Of a DNA stretch of 64,000 bases, positions 1 through 12,600 are shown in pieces. The stretch's first letter is position 1; every line of letters begins with the position of its first letter. The DNA comes from Escarpia spicata (Eukaryota > Annelida > Polychaeta > Sabellida > Siboglinidae), in NCBI GenBank assembly GCA_963995525.1, contig OZ023217.1, forward strand, positions 23,171,581-23,235,580, in the 5' to 3' direction. Below the pieces are notes generated by a model that was not told where the DNA came from, did no database searches, and saw only the letters and a list, made by a program, of their open reading frames with translations. Both the position numbers and the translations under genes were made by a program.

Positions 1-574
1 GGCAGAAACCATCAAACCAACTGATCAGCTACAAGTCAAACAATCCCATTCAAACCTTCTAAAGGCAACACAGATGAGCGAAACATGTATGCGTAATGTG
101 ACGGGTGTGGCTTTTAGCGTGTCCGATTTACTAATTGGTGACTGTGCTTTCTCACAGGCGCAGCTTACACACTGTTTCAACATGTCGAAAATGTTAACTT
201 TTTATGGTGCACTGTCCTTGTATTTCCTAATTTGATCCATATTTTCCATTTGCATTTACCCCAACATGACGCCATGATTGGCTTGATCAATAATGATACA
301 GTGTAATAATATGAAGGTTTTCATTGGCCAGTAGCTATCAGAAGTGGCCAATCAGATGTTTGCTCTCTTCCTGCTGTTTTTGACTTTACGTAAAATGTCA
401 TGATCTCGGGGAGATAAATCACGGAATGATGGGAATAAAAATAATCGAAAACGATCGATCACATAAGATTGTGACCGATTCACTGAAGGAAAGCATGAAT
501 CGATCAATTGTTGATGAAACCAATTAATCGGAACAACATTACAAAACATAAACAAAAGACAAGTGACATCTTAC
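1..574. other. LRSAM1 intron 14, partial
   Basis: AT-rich intronic DNA. I see no further exon with flanking splice signals and no recognisable repeat here. Confidence 0.5.
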
Positions 575-674
575 TGTAGCTGGGCCTTTCTGGCTGACAT
601 GTCTCTCTGTGTCACCTGTTCCTGTACTCTTCTCGCAAAGAGCTCATTGTCTGATAACATCTGCTGAATATTTC
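575..674 (-). CDS. LRSAM1: LRSAM1 exon 14 (last exon in window)
   Basis: Encodes [15 protein letters not shown] and SARKAQL, matching the MQQMLTESCKNRL stretch of the family. Phase 1 in, phase 2 out at donor GTAAGA, so the reading frame must continue in exons left of base 1. Confidence 0.87.
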
Positions 675-3600
675 CTGCAAACATTAACACTAAAGTCACT
701 GTCACTCTCCAGCTAATTATACCTGTGCTGAAATATCACAATGCAGTCAAACTGCGTCATAGCAAATGTACTGATCAGTTTATCAACTCGTGTTTTGCTA
801 TTTTACTATAAACATCTGTGTACTTCTTTTTAATGTACTAACGTTTTCCATCTCTTTTGGTTATATTTACTTCTCGCAGCAATCTGTTGGTTGTAGTTGG
901 ATACTCTTGCTACAACTCAAATGCTGTGATACTAAGGGATAATCTCAGACCATCGGTGTCTGATATCAGAAGAAATAGCTTCCATCCGGCCTCTGTGCCC
1001 CACGCCCCCAGATGAACGTTTGTGAACAGTGATATGATGATATCAATATACTAACATTATCGGTCTGAAGCACAAAATATTTATATCTAATTCCAGACGA
1101 AACTGTCTCTGGCTCCCTACCCCCAATGCCAGACGAAACTGTCTGTGGCCCCCTACCCCAATGCCAGACGAAACTGTCTGGTTACCTACCCCAATGCCAA
1201 ACGAAACTGTCTGTGGCCCCCTACCCCAATGCCAGACGAAACTGTCTCTGGCCCCCTACCCCCAATGCCAGACGAAACTGTCTGTGGTCCCCTACCCCAA
1301 TGCCAGACGAAACTGTCTGTGGCCCCCTACCTCAATGACAGATGAAACTGTCTCTGGCCCCCTACCCCCAATGCCAGACAAAACGTAGGAGATCTGCCAG
1401 GGGAAGTGTACGTAGTCACACCCCTGGTTTGCGAGGATGACATAGCTTAGCGTAGCGAGGACTTACGGAGGACGTCTTTCGTGCGGAGGTTCGCCTCCTC
1501 CTCCTGTCTCACCAACATCCACTGCTCTTCTTTCATCCTGCAACACACACCTTGGTAGTACGACCACACCTCTGTAGTATGACCATACCTCTATAATAAG
1601 ACCACATGTCTGTGATACAACCGTACCTCTCTGAACCAAGCACACCTCTGTTATATGACCACAAATCTGTAATATGACCACACCTTTGTGATATTAATAT
1701 ACATCTGTAATACGACCACACCTCTGATACAACCATACATATTTGAAACAACCACACCTCTGTAATACGACCACACATATGTAATACGAAAATAGTAGTG
1801 TGACAGTACAACACCTGTGTAATATGACCTTATATCTGTTATGACACCTCTGTAAAATTCACACCTCTGTGATGCGACCACACTTGTGTGATATGCACAT
1901 ACACCTGTAATATTCAGAAAAACCTATGTAATACAACACCATCTCTGCAAAAGACACATCTCTGTAATAATCATACCCCAACAATACACTCATGTCAGTA
2001 ATATGCACACACACATCAATAAACTGACCACATCTCTGTACAGTGTAATATGAATGCTTCTGTAACACACACCTGTGTAATATGCAGACACCTATATGTA
2101 ATGCAAATAGCTCTTTAATACATACACACCTCTACACTATACACTTTTGCGATAACATGTACACTGCTGTAACATACACACCTCCGTAATATGATCACAC
2201 CTCTGTCAAACACATACCTGTCAAACAACCACACACACCTTAGTAAGACACATAACTGCATACTCGTTCACACAAACACACCTTAACCCCCTCACAAACA
2301 CGCACGCACCCGCCCCTTCACAATCACACATTAATTTTACTTAAAACAAATGTGCTGTGTATGGTTGCTTACTTGACATATATTATTTTCATAATTACCC
2401 CCACTCCCCTGCCGTTGTTGCTCCCCCCCCCCCCCCATCACATGCTAGACTTGGTTGCCAATCAAGCCTTTTGTTTGAAGTATAGACATAGTGACACACC
2501 CCATCCTATGACACACCCCATTCTCGGTGCCTGTGAATATTACATCTAGGAAATTATTAACTTAATCAGTATATATAGATTTAGCACTTCTTTAATGTGC
2601 ATAATTTTCTGTAGTCAGATTTTTTATTTCCGTAATATGGCGGCAGTTTCCGTAATGCCGTAATCTGAGGTCAATTTCCGTAATGATTACGTAATGGTAG
2701 GCAGCCCTGCTTACGTTAAGCTTGAGCAGACCACCAATAACACATGCACCACTCATGCACATATACCTCCTGCACTACCCTACCTCTGTCTCTCCATCTG
2801 TTCCAACATGTCCTCTGTCTTCTCTGCCTGTTTGTTCACTTCTAGCAGATTCTGTACCAGCTGTGTGGCGTTCTCCTCCGCTGAAACAACGCAAAACTAT
2901 TTAAAGGGAGCCAGTCAGTCTACCCGGAATTAGCAGGCGTGTGTTGAACGTGGGAAAATGGGACATCGTTGAACATCAAAGAGTTCGACTGCACCTACTT
3001 CTTGCGCAGTCACTCTCGGTCTGTTACACCGGGTTCTGAACTCATAACACAGCCAGTCAAGCAGTGACATCTTTCACTCTATTTATCAGCTGAAACTGTT
3101 AGCCACAAATTAGAAACATTTTACATTCTATGATTAACATGGTGTCATTATCGGATGTCCAAAGCAAACAAACCTACCTGTTTTTAAAGTGGCAAGTAGC
3201 TTGTCTGTGTCTGAATCCTTCTGATGCTGCACATTGTCAAGTTTCACCTTCAGTTGAACTCGTTCCTACAAAAGTTGCATTTCAACTCGGCTTTGAAATT
3301 AATCCTGAAAACATAACATCTACAAGAATTAAGGTTAGAGTGGAGCTGTATTTGAAACTTGCAACTAGTTCCAATGTAAGTTTAATTCTTGCTATTAGAA
3401 TGTTATCTTGGAGCTATGAACAATATCTTCCATAACACCTAGTTTAATTTTTTTTAAAGTCTAAATACAAGATACAATCATGAAACCTTTGTCTGTGGGC
3501 CATATACCGGTAGGTCTATTCTTCAGTATATGAATGATGTCCACCTAACGTTTTCTGTCTGTGGAACATATGAATATGTTCTTCAGTAAACATTGGTGAC

Positions 3601-6600
3601 TGTGTACGTTTAAAAATAAAATACAATAAAAATAAAGTATGTTGACCACTCCGTCAATCCACATGTCTATTCAAAGCGATTTAAAACATCATATTTTTAA
3701 TATGTCAACAGGTGTTACATTTTTGGTATAGGTGCTACTTCAGAGAAGGTAATAAATAAATAATTTGCAAATTTCCTTATATATGTCACCCGCCGCAACG
3801 AACTGGATATTAAGTCACGCAGGCCTATTTTGCACACGAGCCAAAAATAGCTCTCTCGGTCATGTCCCATCAATTTTGTGATCTCGGCAGAAATACCTTA
3901 TAATATAATCTTTCCATGTCCAGTTTACTTTCCTTGATATAGAATCCAAAACTACTGAAATGCTCACATTTACGAACCGACAGATAAAAAACAATACACA
4001 ACTTGAGTCAAAATGATCTCATTTTGCAAAACAATGCTTTTGTAATGTTTGCTTAATTTTTTTAGCAATCTCGCGCTGTGGATAGCCTGCGTTGAGGCGC
4101 GTCCCCCGGGTGGCGGATGGGGGAGCCCTTCCTCAGAGGGGGTGCACCGGATAATACAGAAGAAGGTGCCGCAGACCAAACTATCCTAGGTGAAGGACAA
4201 CACTGATTCCAAACCCGGGTAGACACAGTTTGATAGCCTGGTAAGGCAGTGGGTCTAGGAGAAGGGAACTCTGATTCCAAAACCGGGTAGACCAAACCTG
4301 TTAGCCTTGGAGGGCAGTCGGTCTAGGAGAAGGAAACTCTGATTACAAACCACCTGTTGCCTTACAGGTTGTGGTTCATCGGAACCAAAGGCTAGGCCCA
4401 CCGCCTATAACTGTGGTTGGCGTCAGGAAGGGCATCCAGCCAAAAAAATCATGCCAAATCCAAAAATGATGATGATGATTCAGCGAGCGTCGGATGCAGT
4501 TAGGGCGTACCCTTAAGCGACGTGCACAGGACTCGCCTGACCTCTGTGAAAAGTGGACAAGGGCTACCGGGCCTTGGGCGGTCCCGGTTAAAGAGGTTAG
4601 TCCGGATGAGTGGGGACGTTGAATGTGGGGACAATGACTGGACGAGGAAGGGAGTTGGCGGATCTGATGGAGAGGAGGAGGGTGGGAGTGCTGTGTGCAG
4701 GAGACTCGGTGGAAGGGGGACAAAGCGAGAGAGTTGGGAAGAAACTGCAAGTTGCTGTATAGTGGAACAGATGAGTGAGGGCGAAATGGGGTGGGGATAG
4801 TGCTACACAAAGAACTTAAGGATAGCCTAGTGAGTGTGAGCAGAAGGAATGATCGATTGATGAGTGTCAAGCTGGGCTTAGGTGAGACGGTGGTTAACAT
4901 CATATGCGCGTACGCCCCCCAAGTGGGCTGTGAAGAGGAGGAGAAGGAAACCTTCTGGAGACAGATGGATCAAGAGCTCAGGTCGATACCAGAGGGAGAA
5001 AGGGTGATTGTAGGCGGAGACCTAAACGGTCATGTGGGAATGAGTAGAGATGAGATTGAGAGGATACACGGTGGCTGAGGAGTGGGAGAGAGGAACGAGG
5101 AAGGCGAAAGGGTAGTAGGCTTTGCGATGGCATTTGATTTGACGATAGGGAATACTTTCTTCGAGTAGAGAGCGAGCCAGTTGGTGACCTACAGGAGTGG
5201 AGGAAGAGAAAGTCAAATAGACTTCCTAATGTGTAGAAGATCCCATCTAAAAGAAGCTAAGAACTGCAAGGTCATAAACGGGGAAAGTGTGACGGCACAA
5301 CACAAAATACTGGTGATGGACTGGGAGATTAAGTGTAGTAAGAAAAGAAGACCAGAGCAGGTGACATAGAAGATCAAGTGATGGAGATTGAAAGAAGTGG
5401 ACTCAAAGATGCAGTTTAGGGAGAAAGTATTGGAGGAAAGGAGATTGTTGGAAAATGTACAGTGAATGGTGGGAGGAGAACAGCAAGGTGATATTGAGAG
5501 CGGGAAAGGAGGTGCTGGGCATGGCAACAAGAAAGAGACCCCCTGGGGACAAGGAGACATGGTGGTGGAATGATGAGGTGAAGGATGCGATAAGAGCTAA
5601 GAAAGAGACTAAGAAGAAGTGGGAAACATCAGGAAAGCATGAAGACAGAGACAGCTATCGGCAGGCAAAGAAAGAGGCAAAGAAAGAAGAAGATCAAAGA
5701 CACAGGCAATGGACGAGGTGTACGGGGAGCTGGGAACACCGGAGGGAGAAAGAAAGATATATAGAATAGCAAAGGCTCGCGACAAATTGACCATAGATTT
5801 CACACAGATAAGACAGATAAAGGATGGACAAGAAGTGGTTCTATGGGAACAGGATAAGATCAAGGATCAGTGGAAAGGATATTTCAATAATCTGCTAAAC
5901 GTAGAAAACCCCAGGGCAGTCTTTGACGATGGAGTGCCAAATGAAGGCTTAACACCAGGAATTATCAGGGAGGAAGTAGAGGTGGCACTGAAAAGAATTA
6001 AAACTGGGAAGGCGATGGGACCAGACGGAATTCCAGTGGAGGTCTGGAAGAGTTTGGGAGAAGAGGAGGTCGATATGCTGTGGGATCTGATGCAGAAGAT
6101 AAGAGAAAATGCCAGAGGAATGGAGAGACAGTGTCATCGTGCCTATTTTCAAGAAGGGAGACATCCAGGAATGTGGCAATTACAGAGGCATCAAGTTGAT
6201 GTCGCACACCGTGAAGGTTTGGGAAAGGGTAATTGACAGAAGGCTGAGGGAAGAGACAAGCATAGGTGAGGAACAGTTCGGTTTTATGCCGGGCAGAGAA
6301 ACAACAGACGCCATATTTGCAGCAAGGCAATTGATGGAGAAACACTGGGAGATGCAGAAGGAACTGCACATGGTCTTTATTGATTTAGAGAAGGCATATG
6401 ATAGAGTGCCACGACAGGAGGTTTAGAGGTGTATGCAGGAGCAGGGTGTGCCTGAAAAGTATGTATGTCTTGTAAAAGACACATATGAAGACGCAAGGAC
6501 GCAAGTCAAGAGCAGTGTAGGACTGACAGGCAAGACCACCGTTAGAGTGGGGCTGCACCAGGGGTCCTCACTGAGTCATTACCTGTTTGACTTGATTATG

Positions 6601-9600
6601 GATGTGTTGGGCCGGGGCATCAAAGAACAGCCCCCCTGGTGTATGCTGTTTGCAGACGACATCGTGCTGTGCAGTACCAGAAGAGCGGAGGTGGAAAGGA
6701 AGCTCGAGGAATGGAGAAGTGCAATGGAAGAGCGAGGACTACAGATTAGTAGAAAGAAGACGGAATACCTGAGGTGCAACGAAAACAATGACCTAGAGAT
6801 CCGGTTACAGGGTGAGACAGTGAAGAGAGTGAAGACATTCAAATATCTAGGATCGACATTAGCGGATGATGGAGAATTTGATGTGGAAGTCACTCATAGA
6901 GTGCAGAGCGGGTGGAAGAACTGGAAGAGAGTATCTGGAGTGCTGTGTGACAGAAGAATGAACGTGAAGATCAAGGGAAAAGTGTACAGGACAGTGGTAA
7001 GGCCAGCACTGCTGTATGGGGCGGACACATGGGCGGCAAAGAAGACACAGGAAAAGAAGTTGGATGTCGCAGAAATGCGAATGCTATGATGGATGTGCGG
7101 AGCCACAAAGATTGACAAGATAAGAAACGAAAGAATAAGACGGAAAACGAAAGTGGGGGAAATATCAAAGAAAGTCCAAGAAAGTAGGTTGAGATGGTAT
7201 GGACACGTGATGAGAAGAGAGGAGGATTATGTAGGAAGGAGAGCAATGGGAATGAGCAAGGAGGAGAAAGCTTTAGCAAGGGAAGAGGAGGAGAGGAAGG
7301 CCGAAGAGGAGGTGGTTGGACAGTGTGAGGCAGAGAGAAGGGACTGTCGGGGGAGGAAGTGTACGACCGAGCGACATGGAGGCGAATGTCATCATACATC
7401 GACCCCACATAAAAGTGGGACAAAGATGAAGAAGCTTAAATTTTAGCAATAAATAAAAAACAGCTGAAGATATTTGAACCAATGAGGTATCGTTTTAAAA
7501 ATCATGTTCTGTGGAAACGAAAGAGGTACATGCATCCATTTTACAATTCGACAACATGAAGGGAGGCTATCTCTTCCTTACCCGAAATTAGCCAGCATTG
7601 TAATTTGTAACAGGAAGTAAAACAAGGGAAAATGGAAAGTCACTGAACATGAAAGGTGTTGCGGCTAACTGACCACCTCGTCAGTATTGCCAATAAAGCT
7701 TGTTTTTAAAGAGGATGGTTTGTTTATCATTTGAATATGCTCCAGGGTATCATCTTCCAAATTACAAACGTTGTTACAGACGTACTAAACACAATTTGGC
7801 ACGCATTATACCTTCAACATAGTCACTATAGTTTTAAGAACGTTATATTAAGCAACAAATGAAAAACTCGGAAAAGGCTGCCTCCTTTTAGCGCAAACTT
7901 TGCTGCGGCAAGTCACATATGCTGGTAACTCTAACTTGTATTGATATATATATATTGTATACATAGTAAATACATGTATAACGTTTTCTTTTTACTTAAT
8001 TTTATATTTCATTTTTTTTCATTACATATACATCTTCTACAACTACATGTATATCAATATTATATAACATTCACGGCATCCAGTTGCTTCAACTAGTTTA
8101 GTTTTTATTGGCGTCCTGGCATTCGCTGTTGCTATATGTACTTTGTCTTTGTATTATTTAAGCCAAATAAAACCAATTCCAATTTCAAAGTTCAAATAGG
8201 TGTACACGGACCTGAGCTAGTTGTTCGACAAGGTGTCGTGTGTTTGACTGTTTCAGTGCTGCCACCGCCGCCTGTTGTCTCTCGTCCTCTCGGAGTTGAC
8301 GTTCCAACGCCACACAGTCCTCCATTCGCCGCTTCTGTAACGCAACGTCTACGTTCACCAAACACCACCAAGTTATACAAACATGCACATGGTCGTTTCC
8401 ATTGTGGAACTGGAATTGATCCACAATTCCGAAATTGGAATTGATTTTCAATAGCTGGAATTGGAATTGAGGTTTTGCAGCAAGAGACGTGAGTGAGCCA
8501 GTGAACTCGACTTATTCGAATGATGGTGAACAAACAATACTGAATTTTTAATCATACCTCAGCTAACCTCATTAAACATGATTCTGCATATGTCTTTGAA
8601 GTACAAATAAAACTGAGTTTAAAACAAATTGGAAATGAATTTTTCCTTACAATTTTTAAAGTTGGAAATTATAATTTGGAATTGATTTTTTGCAAGAAGG
8701 AACTGGAATGGAATTTTTTGAAATTGACTAGAATTGGAATTGGAACTAACAAAATGGAACTGACTCCAACACTGCAAAGGATATCAGAAATGTTATTACC
8801 TAAACTTCTGCGGTCTTCCTTCTAGTTTTCTTAACTGGTTTTACATGCAATTATGACCACATGCATGAACTTGCTGATGGATGCATGCATGACGATGCAC
8901 AGCAATGTAGTTACATTCAGTCAAACTATTATACTGTCTAAATTACTCGAGTGATTGGCACTTTGAATACAAGGAAAGTATATTAGTTTAAATGATACAT
9001 AAAATGGACAAATTTGGATCTTACGTCATGCCATGCCATGCCATATTTCTTTACAAATCTGTGTTTCTCACAGTACAATCAAACCTTTCTTTACATCACC
9101 TTGGTAATGTGCCACCTTCCAATTAATGTCACCCAAGGACAGTCAAAAAAAATTTCCAGTAGACAAAATTAGTTCTGCTAATACAGTCACCTTGCTAATC
9201 AGATCACATTGACCCAGTTCTGAGGGTGACCTTAATAAAGAAGTTTTACTATATACAGTTGTTATAAAACTGGTTCATTAACTTCAGGAAGTAACTCCGT
9301 GTAAAACATACATGAACAGAGATAAGTGATTAATTTGTATTTTCACATATGGATTGCAAAGACACAACACTGAATGAACGCTACTACAATAATTACTGAA
9401 ACAGCAAAACCAACAAGTATACAATGGTGCGAATGGAAAATGTGTCTGTGCAAAGGAAACGTCATTAACACTGCTGTAAACCAAATTCTATATGTGACAG
9501 TTCATGACAGTTCAAACCTTAAGGTACATTTTGCCGATTTTTGTTGTATGAAGTTATGAACTAAAGGGCAACATTTCAGTTTTACAATGTTACCAGTGTC

Positions 9601-12600
9601 ATCCATGGAAGTAATTGTTTTGTAAAATTACAGTGTAGTTAGGTACTATTTATGTTTCAAATAACATGCCATTCAATCCAAAACATGCATCAAAAACATT
9701 TTTTTCTAGATATTAATTCAAAATAACTGGTAGTAAATTTACTTTTTTCAAACATGCAAAAATCAAAAATCAGTGCTTTCACCCCATGAATGTCTTTTCA
9801 TTTGTTTCTCAAATTGGGTAAGTGTACTTTATGGCCTCAACAATGGTGATCTGTCACATATAGACAAGCTTTTACAGTGTGTTCATAATACCTAACTTGC
9901 AAGGTTACAACGTGTACAGGGATTAGTGTAGGTAGTGTAGGCTTTACTGAGAAATCCACACAAAGCCAACTGCTATAAGTAACAAGAATGTCAGACCTGT
10001 TTTTTTTCTTCAAAATTGATCGGACAAACATTCAGGTAAGCACTGCTACGAATTGTTATGTAGGAAGGTCTGAATAAACATACGGGAGTTTGACTAACAT
10101 GCTTATTGAAAAGCTAAAGCTTTCTCCTCAATTGAATTCTTTTGCTCATCTCCTGTTAGAATAGTTTTTTCATAAAACATCAAACCTATCCAGACCCTTA
10201 GTAAGGATTGTGAAATTTTCCAATTTACCTGGACTCGTTTTGTTATTTTCCCATTATGCACATGAAAAACCCACTTCTTCACTTATGTATTGGTAATTAA
10301 ATGAGTGATTTACCATCAAAGTGTATATAAAAACGATAATAATAATTTATAATACAAGGTCAGTTTTATGACAATACAAATATGACAAATACCTTGTTAC
10401 TGAGAAAATTAAATCAAGTTACACTCCAATACAAAATCATGGTATTTGAAAAATTTAAATTACATTATCATATTATCTAAATACCAAAATACTCATTTGA
10501 AAAACTTGTTACGATTTTCCATAAAAACGTTTCAATAATGGGACAATGGACAACTATGGTTGTGAGCCTATCCACTATGATAAGCTAGGCTATCTGTGCA
10601 AATGTGGTATTTAATTTTTTCAAGAAATCATCACACTAAACTATTTTTAACTAAATATAAAAAAGTTGTCAGACTCGATATACTGTAACATAAAGCCTTT
10701 ATTGCTTTCACAAGTTACTCAATCTAATGATCGCAGTAATTTTTTGTTTGAAATTTTTTGCCAAAAATATGTGCATATAAATCATTCATAATTAATGTAT
10801 AAACCCGACTGATACTAACTATACATAACACATTTCTTAACCTGATTCATCCGAGGAGAGAACAGAATGATGTGAAAAAGCTTTAAAAGTCCCGGTTTAA
10901 AATTTACCTGCATATTTTCATACTGCTTCAGTTGAGCCTACAAAACAAAACAACAACATCGACAATACTACAAGCCAACTAGATGGATGAAACAATGCGA
11001 TGTCGCAATGTGTGTCACAAAGTGGTGTCATTATGCTATGACATAATACGATGTCACAACACAATGTCACAATGCAATGTCACAATGCAATGTGATCAGT
11101 ATGCAATAAGTAAGCAGCACAACGACAAGAGTAAGGGGAACAAGGAAAGGTGCAACTACTGCCGATATTTGCCACACTTAAATTTGAAAATGAGCCCAAC
11201 ATTTTAACTAGCACCAGAACAAGTTCTTCACAACTGGTATCAGCACCCAATAAAAAGGGTAAATTTTGTTCTGGAAAAATTATTTACTCGTACATTAAGA
11301 TATCTGAAAGAGTGAATAATTACAGCAATACTGACATAGTCAACAGTTCCCGATGTTATCACATGCGCCATTTTGTATGAGATGACTTCAGTACGATGAA
11401 ACAACTTGTTCCCTTGAATCGAGTCAATCAGACACATGCGATTATCAAATCATAACTTGCACTGCAGGACACAATGTGGCAGGCAGGCATATGTATTTTC
11501 ACAAGTGCTTAATTGTAACCAAAATATACTTCACATGGAAACAAAAAGACAGCCTCGTTTTGGGTGCACACGATTAAATGTGTCATGTGGCGCCCTATGT
11601 TGGCTACGTTTTCTCCACAGTTCTTCCTGGTGAAAGGAAGTCTTAGTCAATAGGATAATTATCTCGGTCATTATTACCATTATTAATTGTCATATTTATC
11701 TTAACCATTATGATAACTAACCTACACAACTCCTGGTCAGCTCCGGGGTGAAAAGTGGCCATCTGTTATATTAAGTCTGACTACATTAGTTAGTGAACAG
11801 AAATGTTTTCAGTAGTTTTCTGAACTGCCTAATGTTCTCATTTGCATGCAGTTGAGTTCCACAATGTGGGCCCAGCACAAGCAAATGCCCGGCGACCATA
11901 TCGTTCCAGGTCCACGCGTAGAACATACAGTAGCCACCCATCGCCACAGCGTAGAGTCCTGCATGGTGTGTGACGATGGAACTGTGAGCCGATATGCACG
12001 GGTGTGTCTTCACAAAGTGCTGCGTGTACAAGTCTTCACTCGGGGCAAGTGCAGGTGTCGTAAAACCGCAGATATCGACTGCTGGTCACCACGTAGAATT
12101 TGCATAACAACACGGGCAGCTGACCGTTGAACTCTCTCTAGACGATAGAGCAGATGGCCAGATATACCAAAGAGCATCACATTTCCATAATCAGTTCTAG
12201 GTCACAAGTGCATGTACACGACATTGACACACACTGATCGTCAATGACTCTCGTATACGAGCAATTCTGGAGAGATGGTAGTATGCATTATGACATACAT
12301 TCACCACACGTGACGCCATCGACACGTCAGTGTCAGTTATAACGGCAAGGTCACGGATGATGGTAACAGGACATGCAACAAACATAATAACAACCGTGTC
12401 TGTATTGGTTATGCAATTCACATGCAACTGATACTTGTTATAATTAGTATAAAGCCTGGGGGGTCCTCTCCCCCTCTTCCCCTCTCCCCTCTCCCCCTCC
12501 AGTTAGCTCAACATGGATAGGTAGATGTTGATATTTGTGAACGACCACTACGCAGGAAAACAATAAGCCAAGGACAGGCGGAATGTGCCAAATGGCGCAA

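Larger units (their letters stand above)
4070..7433 (+). mobile_element. RTE-like non-LTR retrotransposon, full-length but inactivated
   Basis: A 3.36-kb element bounded by a 17-19 bp target-site duplication. It has a 5' leader with three tandem monomers, an APE-type endonuclease region and a reverse transcriptase region, and ends in GATGAAGAA. The purine-rich coding strand and RT motifs match the widespread animal RTE-like family. In-frame stops and frameshifts break the coding region in several places. It lies in LRSAM1 intron 10, antisense to the gene. Confidence 0.88.

Noticed and set aside
1126..1388. Overlapping open frames with repeated [13 protein letters not shown]
   Set aside because: 35-bp minisatellite; three overlapping frames are open at once.
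3130..3435. 101-codon plus-strand open frame
   Set aside because: It lies antisense over LRSAM1 exon 11, which explains the conserved sequence better; no homology for the plus-strand product.
4376..4903. 175-codon minus-strand open frame
   Set aside because: Shadow of the purine-rich plus-strand LINE; the Ser/Pro/Leu-rich composition is the antisense of Glu/Arg/Gly codons.
6971..7423. 150-codon minus-strand open frame
   Set aside because: Antisense shadow of the RTE-like reverse transcriptase tail.
11700..11765. Possible extra LRSAM1 exon (CAG-flanked frame [12 protein letters not shown])
   Set aside because: Has splice-like ends but no similarity to the family at this point, and exons 8 and 9 already join in phase without it.
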